A DNA stretch of 64,000 bases from Plectrocnemia conspersa (GCA_009617715.1 VTFK01000567.1:30001-94000), one strand, 5' to 3'; shown: positions 35,676 to 47,879, numbered from the stretch's first letter. Translations and numbers: made by a program. The notes: a model not told the origin generated them from the sequence alone.

Positions 35676-37581
35676 ATTTTTAACGATTAAATATATTATT
35701 TAATCAATGAAAATGTGTATGTATATTGAAGGGTATATCAGCAAAATTACAAGTAATGACCGGCATTTCTAGTGCAATTTAATAGGTCCATGCATGTTTA
35801 GTATAAATGTTATAGTATATTGTATTATCAGTGTGAGTAGAACCATATAAAGACGAAAAGCTAGCAGGGCACCACAGTTCAAATCAGTAGGTCCATCTCT
35901 TTTTTTAAATATATGTATCAGAATTTTCCCATTGTTAAGAAGCTAATTATTTTAAAAAAAAATGCTTTTATACCCCTCAATTCAGAGGCAAAACCACTTA
36001 AAAATTATAAAAAAATACTAATAGTCTGTTAATCTTGCCATAAGATCTGATTTTTTTTCTAAATATATATATATTATACTAATGTGTGATTTTATAATAA
36101 GTTTTGTAAATCTCAATTGATGTACAAGAGTTAATAATAAAGTAAAGGCGATTTCTTACCTTTACTCTTATGTTCTATTGGTATTAATAGAAACATTAAA
36201 TTATAATCTATTCTATCGAATTGAACGTTGAATCTATTAATGATATCTTAGTTCCAATTTGTGTATATATTTGCATTACGAAACTTTTTTCTGACAAACA
36301 TGATCTCGTTTAAATACACTACATTCGCACTGTCCTTAAAAGTGATATTTTTATGTATTTATTTTATTTTATAAGATTTGTATGCCCATAATTTTTCGAC
36401 TCCGGGGCCAATTGTAACAATTATTTATTTTAAAGCGTATATACCTGTTAATTTAAATACTCTCGGTTTATATACTGCTAGTTAAGTATGATTTGCCATT
36501 GTTGTCACAATCGCTTCTATATTTTATTAGTTTGTACATAAATCTGTGATGAGAAGAATTAGCATCAATGTTGACGTTATGAAATTATATACAAAAAAAA
36601 ACTTATTATTCTTTAAAAGATATATTTTCCTATCAAACAAAAAATTGTTAGGAATTTTCTAAATATTTAACTATAAGGTGACTTAAAATTTGCCATTTAA
36701 TTACAAATATTAACTACGATACTATTACGAGTTTATTGTTTAATATTAAAACCTTATGTACTGTTATTTATTTCTTAGTATATACGATGTCTGAACTTAA
36801 GGGTAATAAAATATGTTTTTTTTTTAACTTTGTATTTTCTAATTCATGATACAATATAAAATCTTTAGTGTTAATACATTAAATTAATCGTTACATGCCT
36901 TAACATATCCAAAACTCGAAGCATACGATACTTTTCCTTGAATTCACACGTTTGATAAATAACTATAATTAATAGAATTTCTAAAAAAAATTAAAATAAA
37001 ATTTGTACCAAAATAAATAACATGAATACAGAATGTCCGATGCGGCTAAGCCGTTTCCCGATTTTAAATTAACGTTTTCAAATCAAGTCTTTAAATTAAC
37101 TGTACAATGTGTTTAAGTATGCAATCATCGAAACGATACTAAAAATCCACTGTATTCATATTAAGTAGCTTTAAAATAGAAAATGAACCGACTCGCGTTT
37201 GTATTTATGCAATATAACATGACATCCATTGAAGAAAAAAATCACTATAATATTACAACACCGATAAAAGATCACCAATCACTCTTCTAAAAGTAAGTTA
37301 ACTCGATTTATAAAGAACAGTTGAGACTACTTGAGCTTTCAAAAATGTGCATGAGTTTCCTAGTATTTTTTTTAAACATTTTTTTAAATAATTTTTCAAT
37401 AATTACGATACTATTACAGTCAATTTTATATATATATGTATATATTTTTGAAGGATTTATCTAATACATCATGAAATTGTTCAATAATAATAATAATAAT
37501 GACGATCAAGAAAGAAATGTGTTTTTACCGAAACGATGATGGATTGTTTTAAAAGATACTCTGACGCTCACGTTACGCTCT
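35676..37581. other. convergent intergenic region (3' UTRs)
   Basis: AT-rich DNA between the stop of the Kelch gene (plus) and the stop of UBE2S (minus). It should contain both 3' UTRs. AATAAA at 36136 and 36805 are candidate Kelch polyadenylation signals. A short AAT repeat lies at 37482-37500. Confidence 0.6.
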
Positions 37582-40500
37582 TCATAACCGCTTCAATACC
37601 CTTTTTTTATCTCGTAATATTTTCTTTTTTTCGGCTGTCATTTTTTTATCGCCGGCGTGTTTCTTTGCACACGGTCCATCTTCGCTCATCTCCAGATATG
37701 CTTTCGATATTTTCGGTGCCTGAAAAGATAAGATTATAAAATTAACATTGACAAATAATAACAATAAATCTGATAATTTAAAAATGAATGGTAAAATAAG
37801 GCTAAAAATCAAGCGCGTACGGTGAGATACTTTTCATTTCGCTCGCTCACGTGTTGAGTGAGAGATAAGGGTGTGAAAGGAAAGTATTTCACTGTACGCG
37901 CCTACTAAAAATAATTTTTTCGAGACACTAGTAAATAATGGGGAGGGAGAGGAACCCACATGAACCGATTATGTTTTATAAAATATCTAAGAAAAAATAA
38001 AAGCAATAAATATACGAGTGACAATCCAATCGTACACTTCAGTTAAAATTTGGGTTTGTATAAAAACTTGATTAACCAATTATTGTTCTTTGCATTAATA
38101 ATCAAATTTATACACAATTATGAACTAAAAAATATGACGTGTTTTTATATGATAGCAATTTTTAAGGGTTCAAAAGGCGTCGAAATCAATTGTTTCTGAA
38201 ATCATCCTTCTGAACACCCGAGAAGAAGAAAGAGCCACGAGTGCCAAATGGAGCTGCACTTCTATTTTTTCGCATATAAATTGATTTCTTTCACAATTTG
38301 ATCAACCAATTCCTCGGTGAATTAAGAACAAATTGAAAATATCTATGGGGTCTTTTATATGCGATGGAATTTGTGGTCTGATTGAAATTTATTTCAAACG
38401 GAACATAATCTACACCTGCTACGTTTGTCTGTACATCATCTCCAATACTTGTTCGTATATTAACTTCTCACTACTGCTTTCACTATCAGTTCATATATCC
38501 TCTGGATTGTTATACACAGAAAAAATAAATTTATCATCTCCACTATCAACATTTTGAGAGTTACTATTCTTTTATATGTTTATTCGACATTTTTTGAGTT
38601 AAAGATATTTTTAAAATGGCTTAGAACACAAAGACATGTGAACTCAATCAATCAATATTTCAAACTGACATGAAAAAGGTTATTGAGAGCGAGATCACAT
38701 ATATTCTAATGTTTATGACAGCTTCAGTAACACATGCTATGCTCAAATATAAAATAAAAATAAGCAAAACAAAAACGAATGAACCATATAATAACAAACA
38801 GTTTTATTACCCGAAAAAATTCATCATCAATAAAATAAACATTCATTGAAAAATAAACACATTCATTAACACAGAAAATATTAACTTTTTGTTATTGATT
38901 ATTACTAATATTTTTTTTTAATAAAATACAAAAGAAATTGAATAACTTACAACAATTTTACTAAAGTCAGGAATGTCAGAGGAATTGACCAGAAAAATGC
39001 ATGACATTTAATCACTTCACGCTGCTTCGATGCATGAAAACTGTATTTGGCATTAACTCATATGCACGCACCACGGGTGTGTGAGAACTCTATATAAAAA
39101 TAAACTCACTCCACAGAATACTTTTCAATTCTATGCTCTCTCTCATATGTGCATTTGTATTACACTTTTGACCCTCATAAATCAAGCAATAAAACTGACA
39201 CTTTATGGTCCTAGTATATTTTTTCGATTCAAGCTATGCCTACTACCAAGGACTGCACAAATTAAAATTAGTTAACAAAACGAAAGCTGTAAGCTTCAAA
39301 TATTTTTCTGGAGGATCTATTTAAAACTGTATATTATAAACTGATTGTAAAATATATTCACATTTGGCAAGTTTTGTTAGACCAACAGCTCGGGTTTCGT
39401 CCTGCCCGTTCCACTGTTACTAACCTTCTGTCGTTCACCAAAACGGTGACAACTTCTCTCGATGCGGGAATTCAAGTAGACGTCGTGTATACAGATTTTG
39501 AGAAAGCCTTTGACAAAGTTTGTCATAGGTTATTATTAAATAAATTGTCGAACCTCAGTTGCTCAGATAATTTAGCTCGGTTATTCTCGAGTTATTTAAG
39601 CAATCGTAGACAGTTTGTAACCTATGGTGGACGATTGTCAAAAGAATATTTTACCCCTTCGGGGGTTCCTCAAGGATCCAATCTGGGACCTCTGCTTTTT
39701 GTGTTATTTATTAATGACAAATACAGCAATTAAATATTCAAGTTTTCTTCTGTACGTAGATGATTTAAAATTAAATAAATGCATTCGATCTGTTGTGGAC
39801 TCCTTCTCTCTACAAAGTGATTTAGACTCTCTGTGGAGATGGGCTTCCGTTAACTGTCTGCCCTTTAGTGTCGGAAAGTGCCATACTGTGTCGTAGTTAT
39901 TCGCATCCTCTATGACACCTTAGTTCGTAGCATTCTTGAATCGGTGGTAACATTTTGACTAGAAACTTTCACTTTAAAGATTTCGGAAAACTTTCGAAAA
40001 AAATGGATTTAAGATCTCTTTACAAAAGGACATTTGGTTATAAATCTTCCAAGGTGCTCGGCCTTTCTTTTATGGGAATGCCTTTCACAGAAAACGATCC
40101 GTCAGTTATTTTAAATTCCTCTATGACACCAGCTATTCGTAGCATTCTTGAATCGGGATCTATAATTTGGAATCCCGAATAGCCAAATATTCCCTTTTTT
40201 AGTGGAAAAAAAATTCAAAAAAAGGTATTTAAGATATCTTTATAAAAGGACATTTGGTTATTATCCGCTGGCATTATATATTGCGCCTTTTTAATTTTAG
40301 GAACGAGGTTGGGATAGTTGATTCATTTAATTCTCATATTTTATAATTTTGTATTATGTTTAAGCATATATAATTATGTATTTATACGTTTTTTTTAGGT
40401 TTTATAAATTTAAAATTTGTTTTCGACCATCGTGGCGCATTGGGGTAACCTGTTAGGTCACGATGGTCTTAATTAAATCTAAAAAAAAAAAATATACGCA

Positions 40501-42471
40501 ACTAGATGGTAAAATATTTTTGTATAAAATCCATAAAAATATAGTTGGTCCCTGTGAGTCACAGGGATAAACTATATATAGTCACAGGCTGTGACTATTG
40601 TGTGATTTCTGTGATCGTCTTATTTGATCTGACATTTTTTTTATCGTAGAAATGGATTACGAATTTGGATCATCTGTAGCAAATAGGAAATATTCCTCAT
40701 CATCCTCGGAATTAAAATTAAATCAATGATTGAGAAAAAGCCGCCTCCATTGAGTCGCACCCCCGACGCTTGACCGAAAGACGCTTTAAAGATGTGCTTC
40801 CTCCAAGTGCAACTCTATGAAATCCAAGGAGATTGCATGTCGTGTGTATAAAAAAGGAATGCGTGAATATTAAAATAAAACGATCACCGACTGGCCGATT
40901 TTTGCCACCCTCTACCCCGCGGAAAAAGTTGACTGAGGTACCACATATGAAATGCTCCTGAGCGCAACGGAAAAATGACAATGCTGCCTATACCAGTGAC
41001 ATCCAATTGCAAAAGGTTAACCATTGTCGTTTATTACCATAGCAATAACTACTTCACAGAAACTAAGTAGTCCAGTTCATTAATTAAACCACCCTTCTAT
41101 TCAAAAATTGAACCATCCAATGCAGGTAATAAATCGACAAGTCTAAAAACGTTAAAAAAAGCTTCTAGCAAAATTTACAGGATTAATCCAAATATTATGC
41201 AGGTATATCACAGACACCACAAACAAAGATGGGTTTTAAACATAACTTAAAGACAAAAATGTATAAATGGGACACCACCATGAGAAGACATTTTTTCAAA
41301 AAAAAGTCAAAGTACACAACATGAATGGGAAAAATTAAAGAGTATCCATTACAAATACTTTGAGAAAAGATAACAAGGAAAACTTCACGTATAACTAATA
41401 TATACGATTTCAATTGTTGCACCAAAATTAAGTAACAATGTTTGTCTTAAAAACAATACCAAATAGTATTGTAATATGTATATTTTTATCATCATCGGAA
41501 GACGACCATTTATAATGGGTCATACGGGAATATCAATCTTGCTTCATAATAAACATTGAAAATAAATATTTTCTCAGATTCGTTCAATGAAGCATATAAG
41601 AGACATACTCAAAGAGAGCGACAAATTCAGACCAGACCCTACTCTACATCGATCCTGACTGCCTGTTACAACCATTTTGAATCAATTATACTCTTCGTCA
41701 TTCGAGATTGCTGCAATTTAATCTGTATATCAGTATAATTTAAATACGTGCAATAAATCTACACAGCAAACAGTTCCTCCGGGATTGTAGAAACCCACAA
41801 TTTATTTGTAATTCGGTCGATTAAATTAAGTACTAAATGTAAATTATTTATACCTGCGCATGAATCTCGGTCATCATTTTGGCTCTTTGGGAATAATCGT
41901 CGTAATGCTCGAGAAGCAGTTTACCAGCCTCTTCGTTGAGGGCTGATTCGGCGTTCGGTACAATGAGGAGACATTTCACGGTCTGAACAAACAAAATATT
42001 ATTAAATTCCACGCCTATCGGAGTTTACGTGATCACTTTTAAAAACAAACACTGACCAAAAGTATATGTTTGATACCGAGATCGAATTTCCAATCTTTCT
42101 TTAGAGTATTAACGCAAATCTCGCCATTGCTGGATACGTTGGGGTGAAATATTTTAGTAATGAAAAATGCTTTGGGCGGCGCTGCTGGGAAATCTTTGCC
42201 TAATGCTAATTTAACTTTAAAAACTCCGCCCGCATATGGTGTACCGGCTGAAAAAAAATATGGTTGTAATTTTGTCTGTATGAAGTACGATATATACTCT
42301 TATAATAACGTAGTTTTTTTTACCGGGTCCGTCGATGTACGCTTGAATGTCGGTTATGTCGGAGTCGTTGATGAGAACTTTGATTCCTTCCGGTGGGTTT
42401 TCAGACAGTTCTTGCATTTCTTTCACCACCCGTCTGATGATCTGTGGTGAAAGATTTTCTACGTTCGACAT
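37582..42471 (-). CDS. UBE2S: ubiquitin-conjugating enzyme E2 S
   Basis: Complete UBE2S, the E2 that elongates K11-linked ubiquitin chains on APC/C substrates. Coding exons on the minus strand: 42471-42324, 42247-42057, 41982-41854 and 37719-37582 (stop included), giving 201 aa with all GT/AG junctions. The start [15 protein letters not shown] matches the family N-terminus. The UBC fold spans about residues 5-155; [13 protein letters not shown] carries the catalytic Cys94 (Cys95 in human) and is followed by [24 protein letters not shown] and [11 protein letters not shown] complete the fold. The last exon is the Lys-rich tail ([16 protein letters not shown]) ending in LKRL, matching the C-terminal LRRL-type motif that binds the APC/C. 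The first in-frame ATG follows directly after an acceptor (TTTCAG|ATG), so the leader is in a separate exon. The last intron (41853-37720) holds a LINE and a MITE. Confidence 0.97.
37810..37904. mobile_element. 95-bp hAT-type MITE in UBE2S intron
   Basis: Inverted ends CAAGCGCGTACGGTGAGATA and, from the right, TAGGCGCGTACAGTGAAATA. They are flanked by a perfect 8-bp CTAAAAAT (37802-37809, 37905-37912). It is non-coding, about 90 bases upstream (in UBE2S orientation) of the last exon. Confidence 0.85.
39345..40490 (+). pseudogene. Jockey-like LINE fragment, RT and 3' end
   Basis: A 5'-truncated non-LTR retrotransposon. The plus-strand frame 39374-39733 gives reverse transcriptase blocks: [34 protein letters not shown] (catalytic block A, with Asp) and [20 protein letters not shown] (block B). 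After a frameshift comes [15 protein letters not shown] (the YVDD/YADD catalytic block). A rearranged stretch to 40182 has [15 protein letters not shown], typical of the post-RT region, and part of it is duplicated ([12 protein letters not shown] at 39910 and 40113). The 3' end has a hairpin (40430-40473, arms GACCATCGTG and CACGATGGTC) followed by a poly(A). It is dead. It lies inside the UBE2S last intron, on the opposite strand to the gene. Confidence 0.9.
40549..40597. other. twin 19-bp palindromes
   Basis: TCCCTGTGAGTCACAGGGA (40549-40567) and TAGTCACAGGCTGTGACTA (40579-40597) are each perfect inverted repeats around one central base. They share GTCACAG and stand 11 bp apart. The first centres on TGAGTCA, the AP-1 core. 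They lie within the UBE2S last intron, just beyond the LINE poly(A). Confidence 0.7.
40690..40985 (+). pseudogene. possible piggyBac C-terminal remnant
   Basis: Plus-strand frames give [17 protein letters not shown] (about 40767-40818) then NPRRLHVVC and KKECVN-like sequence. This recalls the RLTxRHF..PPT..PTRRCxVC tail of piggyBac transposases. The zinc-binding Cys pattern is incomplete. The identification is tentative. Confidence 0.3.
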
Positions 42472-43452
42472 CTGAAACATAAAATAAATATTTAATTAAG
42501 AGATATTTTTTTAAATGTATACGAATTTGAAAGTTGTCAAATGGAGATTCAGAAAAGAAACTTCTACAATCCACTTTTAAGCTATTATATAAACGAACAT
42601 GTTAATTATTTGATGAAATACTATGCAACAATTTTGCACTCTTTTTGTTACAAAAATAAAATGACTCAATATATATAATTTATTTATGTATTTTGTTGCA
42701 GTCGATTTCTTCACATTTATGTTGAGCACTTTACGAGTTTAATTCCGGTTTGAAGATGTAAGTGCTCATTAGTGAAACCAGTTTAAAGTTTTAAAAACTG
42801 CCTTCTAGCAATTTCGATGTGGACTTTTTGAACCTTTTCGTCGGAGTCTAACTATATTTAATAATTTATGTTATAAAACTTTTTTATAAATGGAATTTAC
42901 ACCCTACCAGCTCCAATCAGAGGAAGAAAAGCAAGAATAAGACTAGATTGGGTATATGGAATCGGTTAGGAAATTTAGTGAAAATTTGAAACTACCAAAG
43001 ATTCTACGACACTCAATTGTACAGCTGATGCAAATAATTGAATTATTTTTAGTTCTAGTATTTAGAAATGATTCTTAGCAAAAATATTATTGTACGGCGT
43101 AAATGTAAACGTATTCAAGTGCTCGATTGAAAAGTGCATGTTTTGATTAATGCGATGTAGATTACCGAGGGACAACAGAAAAGTGCATTAAGTTGCAGTC
43201 AAAGTGAAAAAAGTACGCAGAAGATAGATAGGGTTTAGAAAGATTTAACCATGTTCATCGCGAGACGACGAAAGGCGATGAAAAGTGACGGAAGGCCTTC
43301 GCCCTCGCCGGGGCCGCCGCCTGCCGCTGACAGCTGAGCAGTGTTGCCAACGCGACCCCCGCGCGCCGCCACCGTCGCCGCCGCCGATCAATCCTTTCGT
43401 TCGAATTCGAAACGACGACGCGTCGACGCACGTTCGAGAGCTTTCGACTCAC

Positions 43453-43570
43453 CTTTGCTGCGTTCGCTGCGCGCGGCGATTCGTTCACATCAAGGAGTCG
43501 ATTCGAATCGGACGCGAAAACGGCGGTTCGGCTCGCCGCGGCGGCGCTGCCATCTATAACGGATGAATTG
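43453..43570 (-). promoter_or_regulatory. UBE2S 5' UTR exon with upstream ORF
   Basis: Within a GC/CpG-rich island (about 43255-43570) the minus strand has an excellent donor AAAG|GTGAGT ending an exon at 43453. This would join the acceptor before the UBE2S ATG (intron 43452-42472). The leader carries an upstream ORF from ATG 43553 to TGA 43485, 22 codons. The frame leading into the main ATG is open through this exon but has no ATG. The 5' boundary is not defined. Confidence 0.55.
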
Positions 43571-44179
43571 TTTGGAGGTGCTGCCAGCGCGGAAAAAATA
43601 CGAGTCGCTTCTATGGCCAAATTCCTAAATTATTATTTTTAAATTTTAAATATTTCAAACAAATAAAAATAAAGTGCAGATGTATCAGAATGTCCCATTA
43701 GTCTTTGCGATTTTTTCCAACATTTGCAAAAATGTATCACTTTTTATATATTTATTATATAATAATTTCATTATTTTTTCGGCGTTTGTTAACTTTCACG
43801 CGCTCATGCTGTACCACTTTGTCAGAGAATTTCCCAAGGGAGATGGGTGAGAATATCCCCCTTTCTCATACACTAATCCGCTCGTACGTGTGCGAGCGAG
43901 ATGCACAAGTGCGTGGCGCCCGCGTGTGGCGGTCAAACTGTTAAACTTGTTTTTACAAAAATAAAGTAAGGATATTAGCGTGTAGTAAGAATAATCTATT
44001 CCAGAAACAATTTATTTCAAGTTAGCTAGTCAGTGGTCGTTTTTGATTTCGATTTCATCAAGATTCATAGTATTTCATTAAATGACAAAGATTTTTCCGG
44101 CCAAATTCAAAGAGATTGGGGGAAATGCCTCCACCTGTCTCCCGCCCAAATGATGTTCCTGTTTAGAATACACGGCAAA

Positions 44180-44565
44180 AGCAATAAAATCGTGCCGTCA
44201 CCGTCACAATGGAAACGCTAAGTTTTCTATCGTTCACATTATTTTTTATAATAATAACATGACTTACAATAAATGAAAATCGAATGAAGCATATATAAAC
44301 CAGAGTTTGACCAACAACAGAGCACAAAAAACAATATTCTCTTTTCATAAGTAAAAAATCCACATCAAAAGCAATAAAATCATACCGTCGCAGTGGCAAC
44401 TATTCGTTATCTAGCATTTATATCAAAACTTTATAACAATATTAAGACTTACAATGAGTGAGAATCGAGTGAAGCATATCTATACAGAATTTTGACCAAC
44501 AGGAGAGCGCAAAAAACAATTATCTCTTCTCAGAAATCAAAAATTCATGACAAAAATAGTAAAAT
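44180..44565. repeat. tandem repeat, ~185-bp unit
   Basis: Two diverged units and the start of a third, each opening with CAATAAAATC and containing GACTTACAAT, GAAGCATAT, TTTGACCAAC and GCACAAAAAACAAT (or GCGCAAAAAACAAT). A reversed copy of the unit start (GATTTTATTGCTTTTGACGT) occurs at 44607-44628, so the array ends in an inversion. Confidence 0.8.
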
Positions 44566-44689
44566 CGCGTCTTCCCAGTGGGAACGCTTGGAAACGAGCG
44601 TTACTCGATTTTATTGCTTTTGACGTGGATTTTTGGCTTCAAAACATCGTATAATTTTAAACAAACTGTAGGAGGCCTATTTATAGGTA

Positions 44690-45090
44690 TGTATTTATTC
44701 ATGTTTATTATGGCCAAAACTTGGCGGCACTCTAGTAACACTGGCGAGACGGATTCTCTCGACTGGCAGCCTCGGCGGGTCGCGCGCCGTTGTGCAAACA
44801 ACATGTAATTCTTTAATATTCAATAGAAAAACTGCAGTGACTCAATCTGTGCCTAATTGCCACCCAGCACCATCGCGTCGCCTAAAAGCAATGTCTATCT
44901 ACTTCTTCAGCTTATTTTCCGCTAAGAATTGAGTTGGCTTAGTTCATATTTTGGATTTGTGCTAATGAAAGTTCTAAAACTATAATTAGTTTTAGATCTT
45001 TGATAAGGTCAAGTTGGGTTTGATTAATTCGTGTAGGTTAGGTTTGGGTTTGAACAGAAAATGTGCGTTTCGCAACTGTCAAATTGAGCT
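44690..45090. repeat. fragments of two dispersed repeats
   Basis: 44690-44880 shares GTTTATTATGG..CAAAAC, CTTGGCGGCA and CTAATTGCCACCC with 20785-21312. 44975-45090 shares AGGTCAAGTTGGGTTTG and CGTTTCGCAACTGTCAAATT with 9690-9806. Confidence 0.65.
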
Positions 45091-45269
45091 TCATAAACAT
45101 TTTAGACCAGTTTGTAATTTCACTAGCGCCTATCGGTTATATTTCACTTGAACGAAAATATTTAAAAAAATATTTTTTTGCAATAAATTTGAAACTGTTT
45201 TTTATGCATCTTATTTGAGTAATAATCGGAGAATTTCCAGTTTAGAATTAGGGACATTATTTATATATA

Positions 45270-47062
45270 ACATGGATGCTAATATGATATGGGACAATAT
45301 TTATAAGAAGGTTGTTGATAGTAAAATAAAAAGGAAATATAATTTAAAAATAAAATATTGATTCAAACGAAAACCGTGGTTTAATGAGTAGAATATAGTT
45401 TGAAATTTAAAATGTAAAACATACCAAATCTTAATGCTTTGACTGCCATAGAAATATGTCAGTCAAAGCATTAACAATGACCAAAATAATAGTTTAAAAA
45501 GTCGATAGATGAAATAAAAAATTACCCGAATAAGATGTGGAAAACAATAAAAACAATAACTGATTCTACTCAGAGAAATGACAGTAAAAATATGGAGATT
45601 GACGGAAATATATATAAAGATTCTCATATGATAACAGAAAAAATTAATACATACTACATTAAGAGTACAGAAGAGATTGTGAATTCAATACCTCAGCTTA
45701 ATCAATTTGTGCTATGTAATAATGAAACATTTAATGTAAAATTTGGGGAATTTGAATCAGTATCTTTAGAAGAAATTCACAATCTAATTTGTAAGTTAAA
45801 AGAAGGACCAGTACGAAGGAGAAATACCCGATAATTTAAAGATTTCTACTTTTATACCTGTACCTACATAAAATAAGGGTTGAAGAAATGAGACTACTTA
45901 ACACATTGTCTTGTATGGAAAAGGTGATGTTATTAGTAGTAATCAAACAATTAAAGGATTTTATTATTTCATAAAATATTACGTGTGAACAATCGGGATT
46001 CAGAGAAAAATATATGATTGGTTATTAGCAAGGATACAAACAAAATCATTAAGTAGTTTTTTTGGATTTCCAGAGAGCATTCGAAACTACAGGCAGAATA
46101 ATAATATTAAAGAAAGTAGGGATTTTAGATATAAGTGAAATATTTTTAAAATGGCTTAATAATTATTTAAAAAAATGAAGCAAAAAGTTTAATTAAATTA
46201 TGGTTCAAAGAGAAAATAATATTTCATGGTGTACCATAGGGGTCCAAATAAGGACCGTTGTTGTTTATAATATATATGAATAAATTACGTCTGCTGCAGA
46301 CACTTTCATTTATTGCATAGGTGATAATGTTAAAGAAGTTGTATCTAATTTAAATAGTAAATTAAGTATAATAAGAATATGGTTAAAAAATAATGTAGCA
46401 AAACTATGCGAGAAGAAAAGTAAACGTATGTTTATTAATTATAAATATATGTTAGATAATAATATAAAAATAGTTATAGAAAACTCTATTATAGAAATAA
46501 TTGATAATATAAAATATTTAAAAGTAATTGAAGATAAAAAAAATTTAAGCGACATTGTAATTGCATATTAAAAAAATAATAGAAAAAGAGGTATATTATC
46601 CAGGATGAAAAATATGTTAAGTATTAACACAAAAAAATAATCTACAATAATATTATATTATATATGATTAATAAATTAGATATAAAGATGTTGCAAAAAT
46701 TACAAAATAGGGCAATGGGACTTGTTTAAAATAAAAATAGATTTACTAGTTGTAGAAGTATGATTGTAGGTGTTGGATGTTCAAGAAATATTGAAGATGA
46801 ATGTCCTAATATTTATATATAAGTTAGAAAATAATATGTTACCAGAGTATTTTAATAAGTATTTAATAATAAATAAAGATGAACATAGATTTAATACTAG
46901 AAATAGAGACAATGTAAGGATAGTTAGGTATAAGAAAACGAGCACGGAGGTGTGAATTTGTATGATATTATTCCTAGGACAATCCGCAAAAATAAAACCG
47001 TAGTGGGTTTCCTCAGTGGAATAAAGAAGCACCTTCGTGCATTAAGAAATAAATTATAATAT
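45270..47062 (+). pseudogene. decayed LINE ORF2
   Basis: A longer, heavily mutated non-LTR retrotransposon. In plus-strand frames: MDANMIWDNIYKKVVDSKI (45271 onward), KRKPWFNE, MWKTIKTITDSTQRND to SLEEIHNLICKLKEG (45535-45820). Then reverse transcriptase pieces: NTLSCMEKV, CEQSGFREKY, VFLDFQRAFET (block A, near 46050), a decayed GVP.GS..GPLL block near 46230, and NNVKEVVSNLNSKL..IWLKNN (near 46325-46395). The C-terminal part is VLIFIYKLENNMLPEYFNKY and HRFNTRNRDN (46797-46910). Multiple stops and shifts are present. It belongs to a different family from the LINE at 39345. Confidence 0.85.
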
Positions 47063-47469
47063 CAAAGTATTTTTTATATTCTGTTTAATGTTTTGATTAA
47101 ATTTGTTTAGTGTATAAACAATAAAAAATAAATAAATTTCAGCTTTTGCATAAGCTTAAATCTGTGGTCGTTTTTTTAATATTTTGATTTCGTTAAAATT
47201 CATAGTATTTCATTAAATTCAAGGGGAGAAAAAAAATGTTCTAAAAATCTACATAACAATCTGTACCAATTATAAATTCACTCCCTCGAGCTTGAATAAA
47301 TGTAAAGTAAAATAAAATGTATAGTTTGGGCAAAGTGGCTCTATCTGTCGCGCTGTTCGCTAAGTTTTTCGGTCCGCGATCTACACAGATGTCGTTAAAC
47401 GCGTGGATCATGCATTAAGTCGAGAGCGAGAAGGGTAGAGAAAGAGGCGAGCGCAGAACGGCGATAGCG

Positions 47470-47820
47470 ACACAGACGCTCAGATAGTCGTTTGCAGTGG
47501 AGCGTCGCGAGCGCACTCGGTCGAGCGCTCGTTCCGAACCCTGACGCAGCGCGACGCAGGACCGAAGGCAGTTTCGCAAAGTTTCGGCGCGCTACGTTTC
47601 CGTTTCCGTTCTGGCTTTCGGTTTTCGGTATTCGGTTCGCGGTTTGCGGTTCACCGAGTTTGCCGAGTGATATGTGCGCCCGTTGAAAAGTCCGGCTCTG
47701 TTTAGAAAGTGTCTTCAGCGAGCGAGATGTCGCCGGCGGCCACCTGATACCCTCCAGACTCCGGACGCATCCCGAGGGCTCGGCGGAGCGATAGCGCCTT
47801 TTTAGCCAACGCACATGGTG
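47470..47820 (+). other. candidate first exon of a plus-strand gene
   Basis: A GC/CpG-rich island (about 47340-47870) whose plus strand ends CCAACGCACATG|GTGAGT at 47820, a strong donor placed directly after an ATG. This would be a mostly untranslated first exon with at most the start codon. CTCAGATAGTC near 47476 could serve as initiator. No downstream exon is recognised to 64 kb, so a long first intron running beyond the window is implied. The 139-residue open frame on the opposite strand is compositional. Confidence 0.4.
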
Positions 47821-47879
47821 AGTTAGCTCCTCTCGTTCCGATTCGAATTCGGCGCCAACGCGCGCCGAGTTGTCTATGG

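Noticed and set aside
47395..47814. 139-residue minus-strand open frame
   Set aside because: It sits in a CpG-rich promoter-like island and has Arg/Ser-rich composition with no family similarity.
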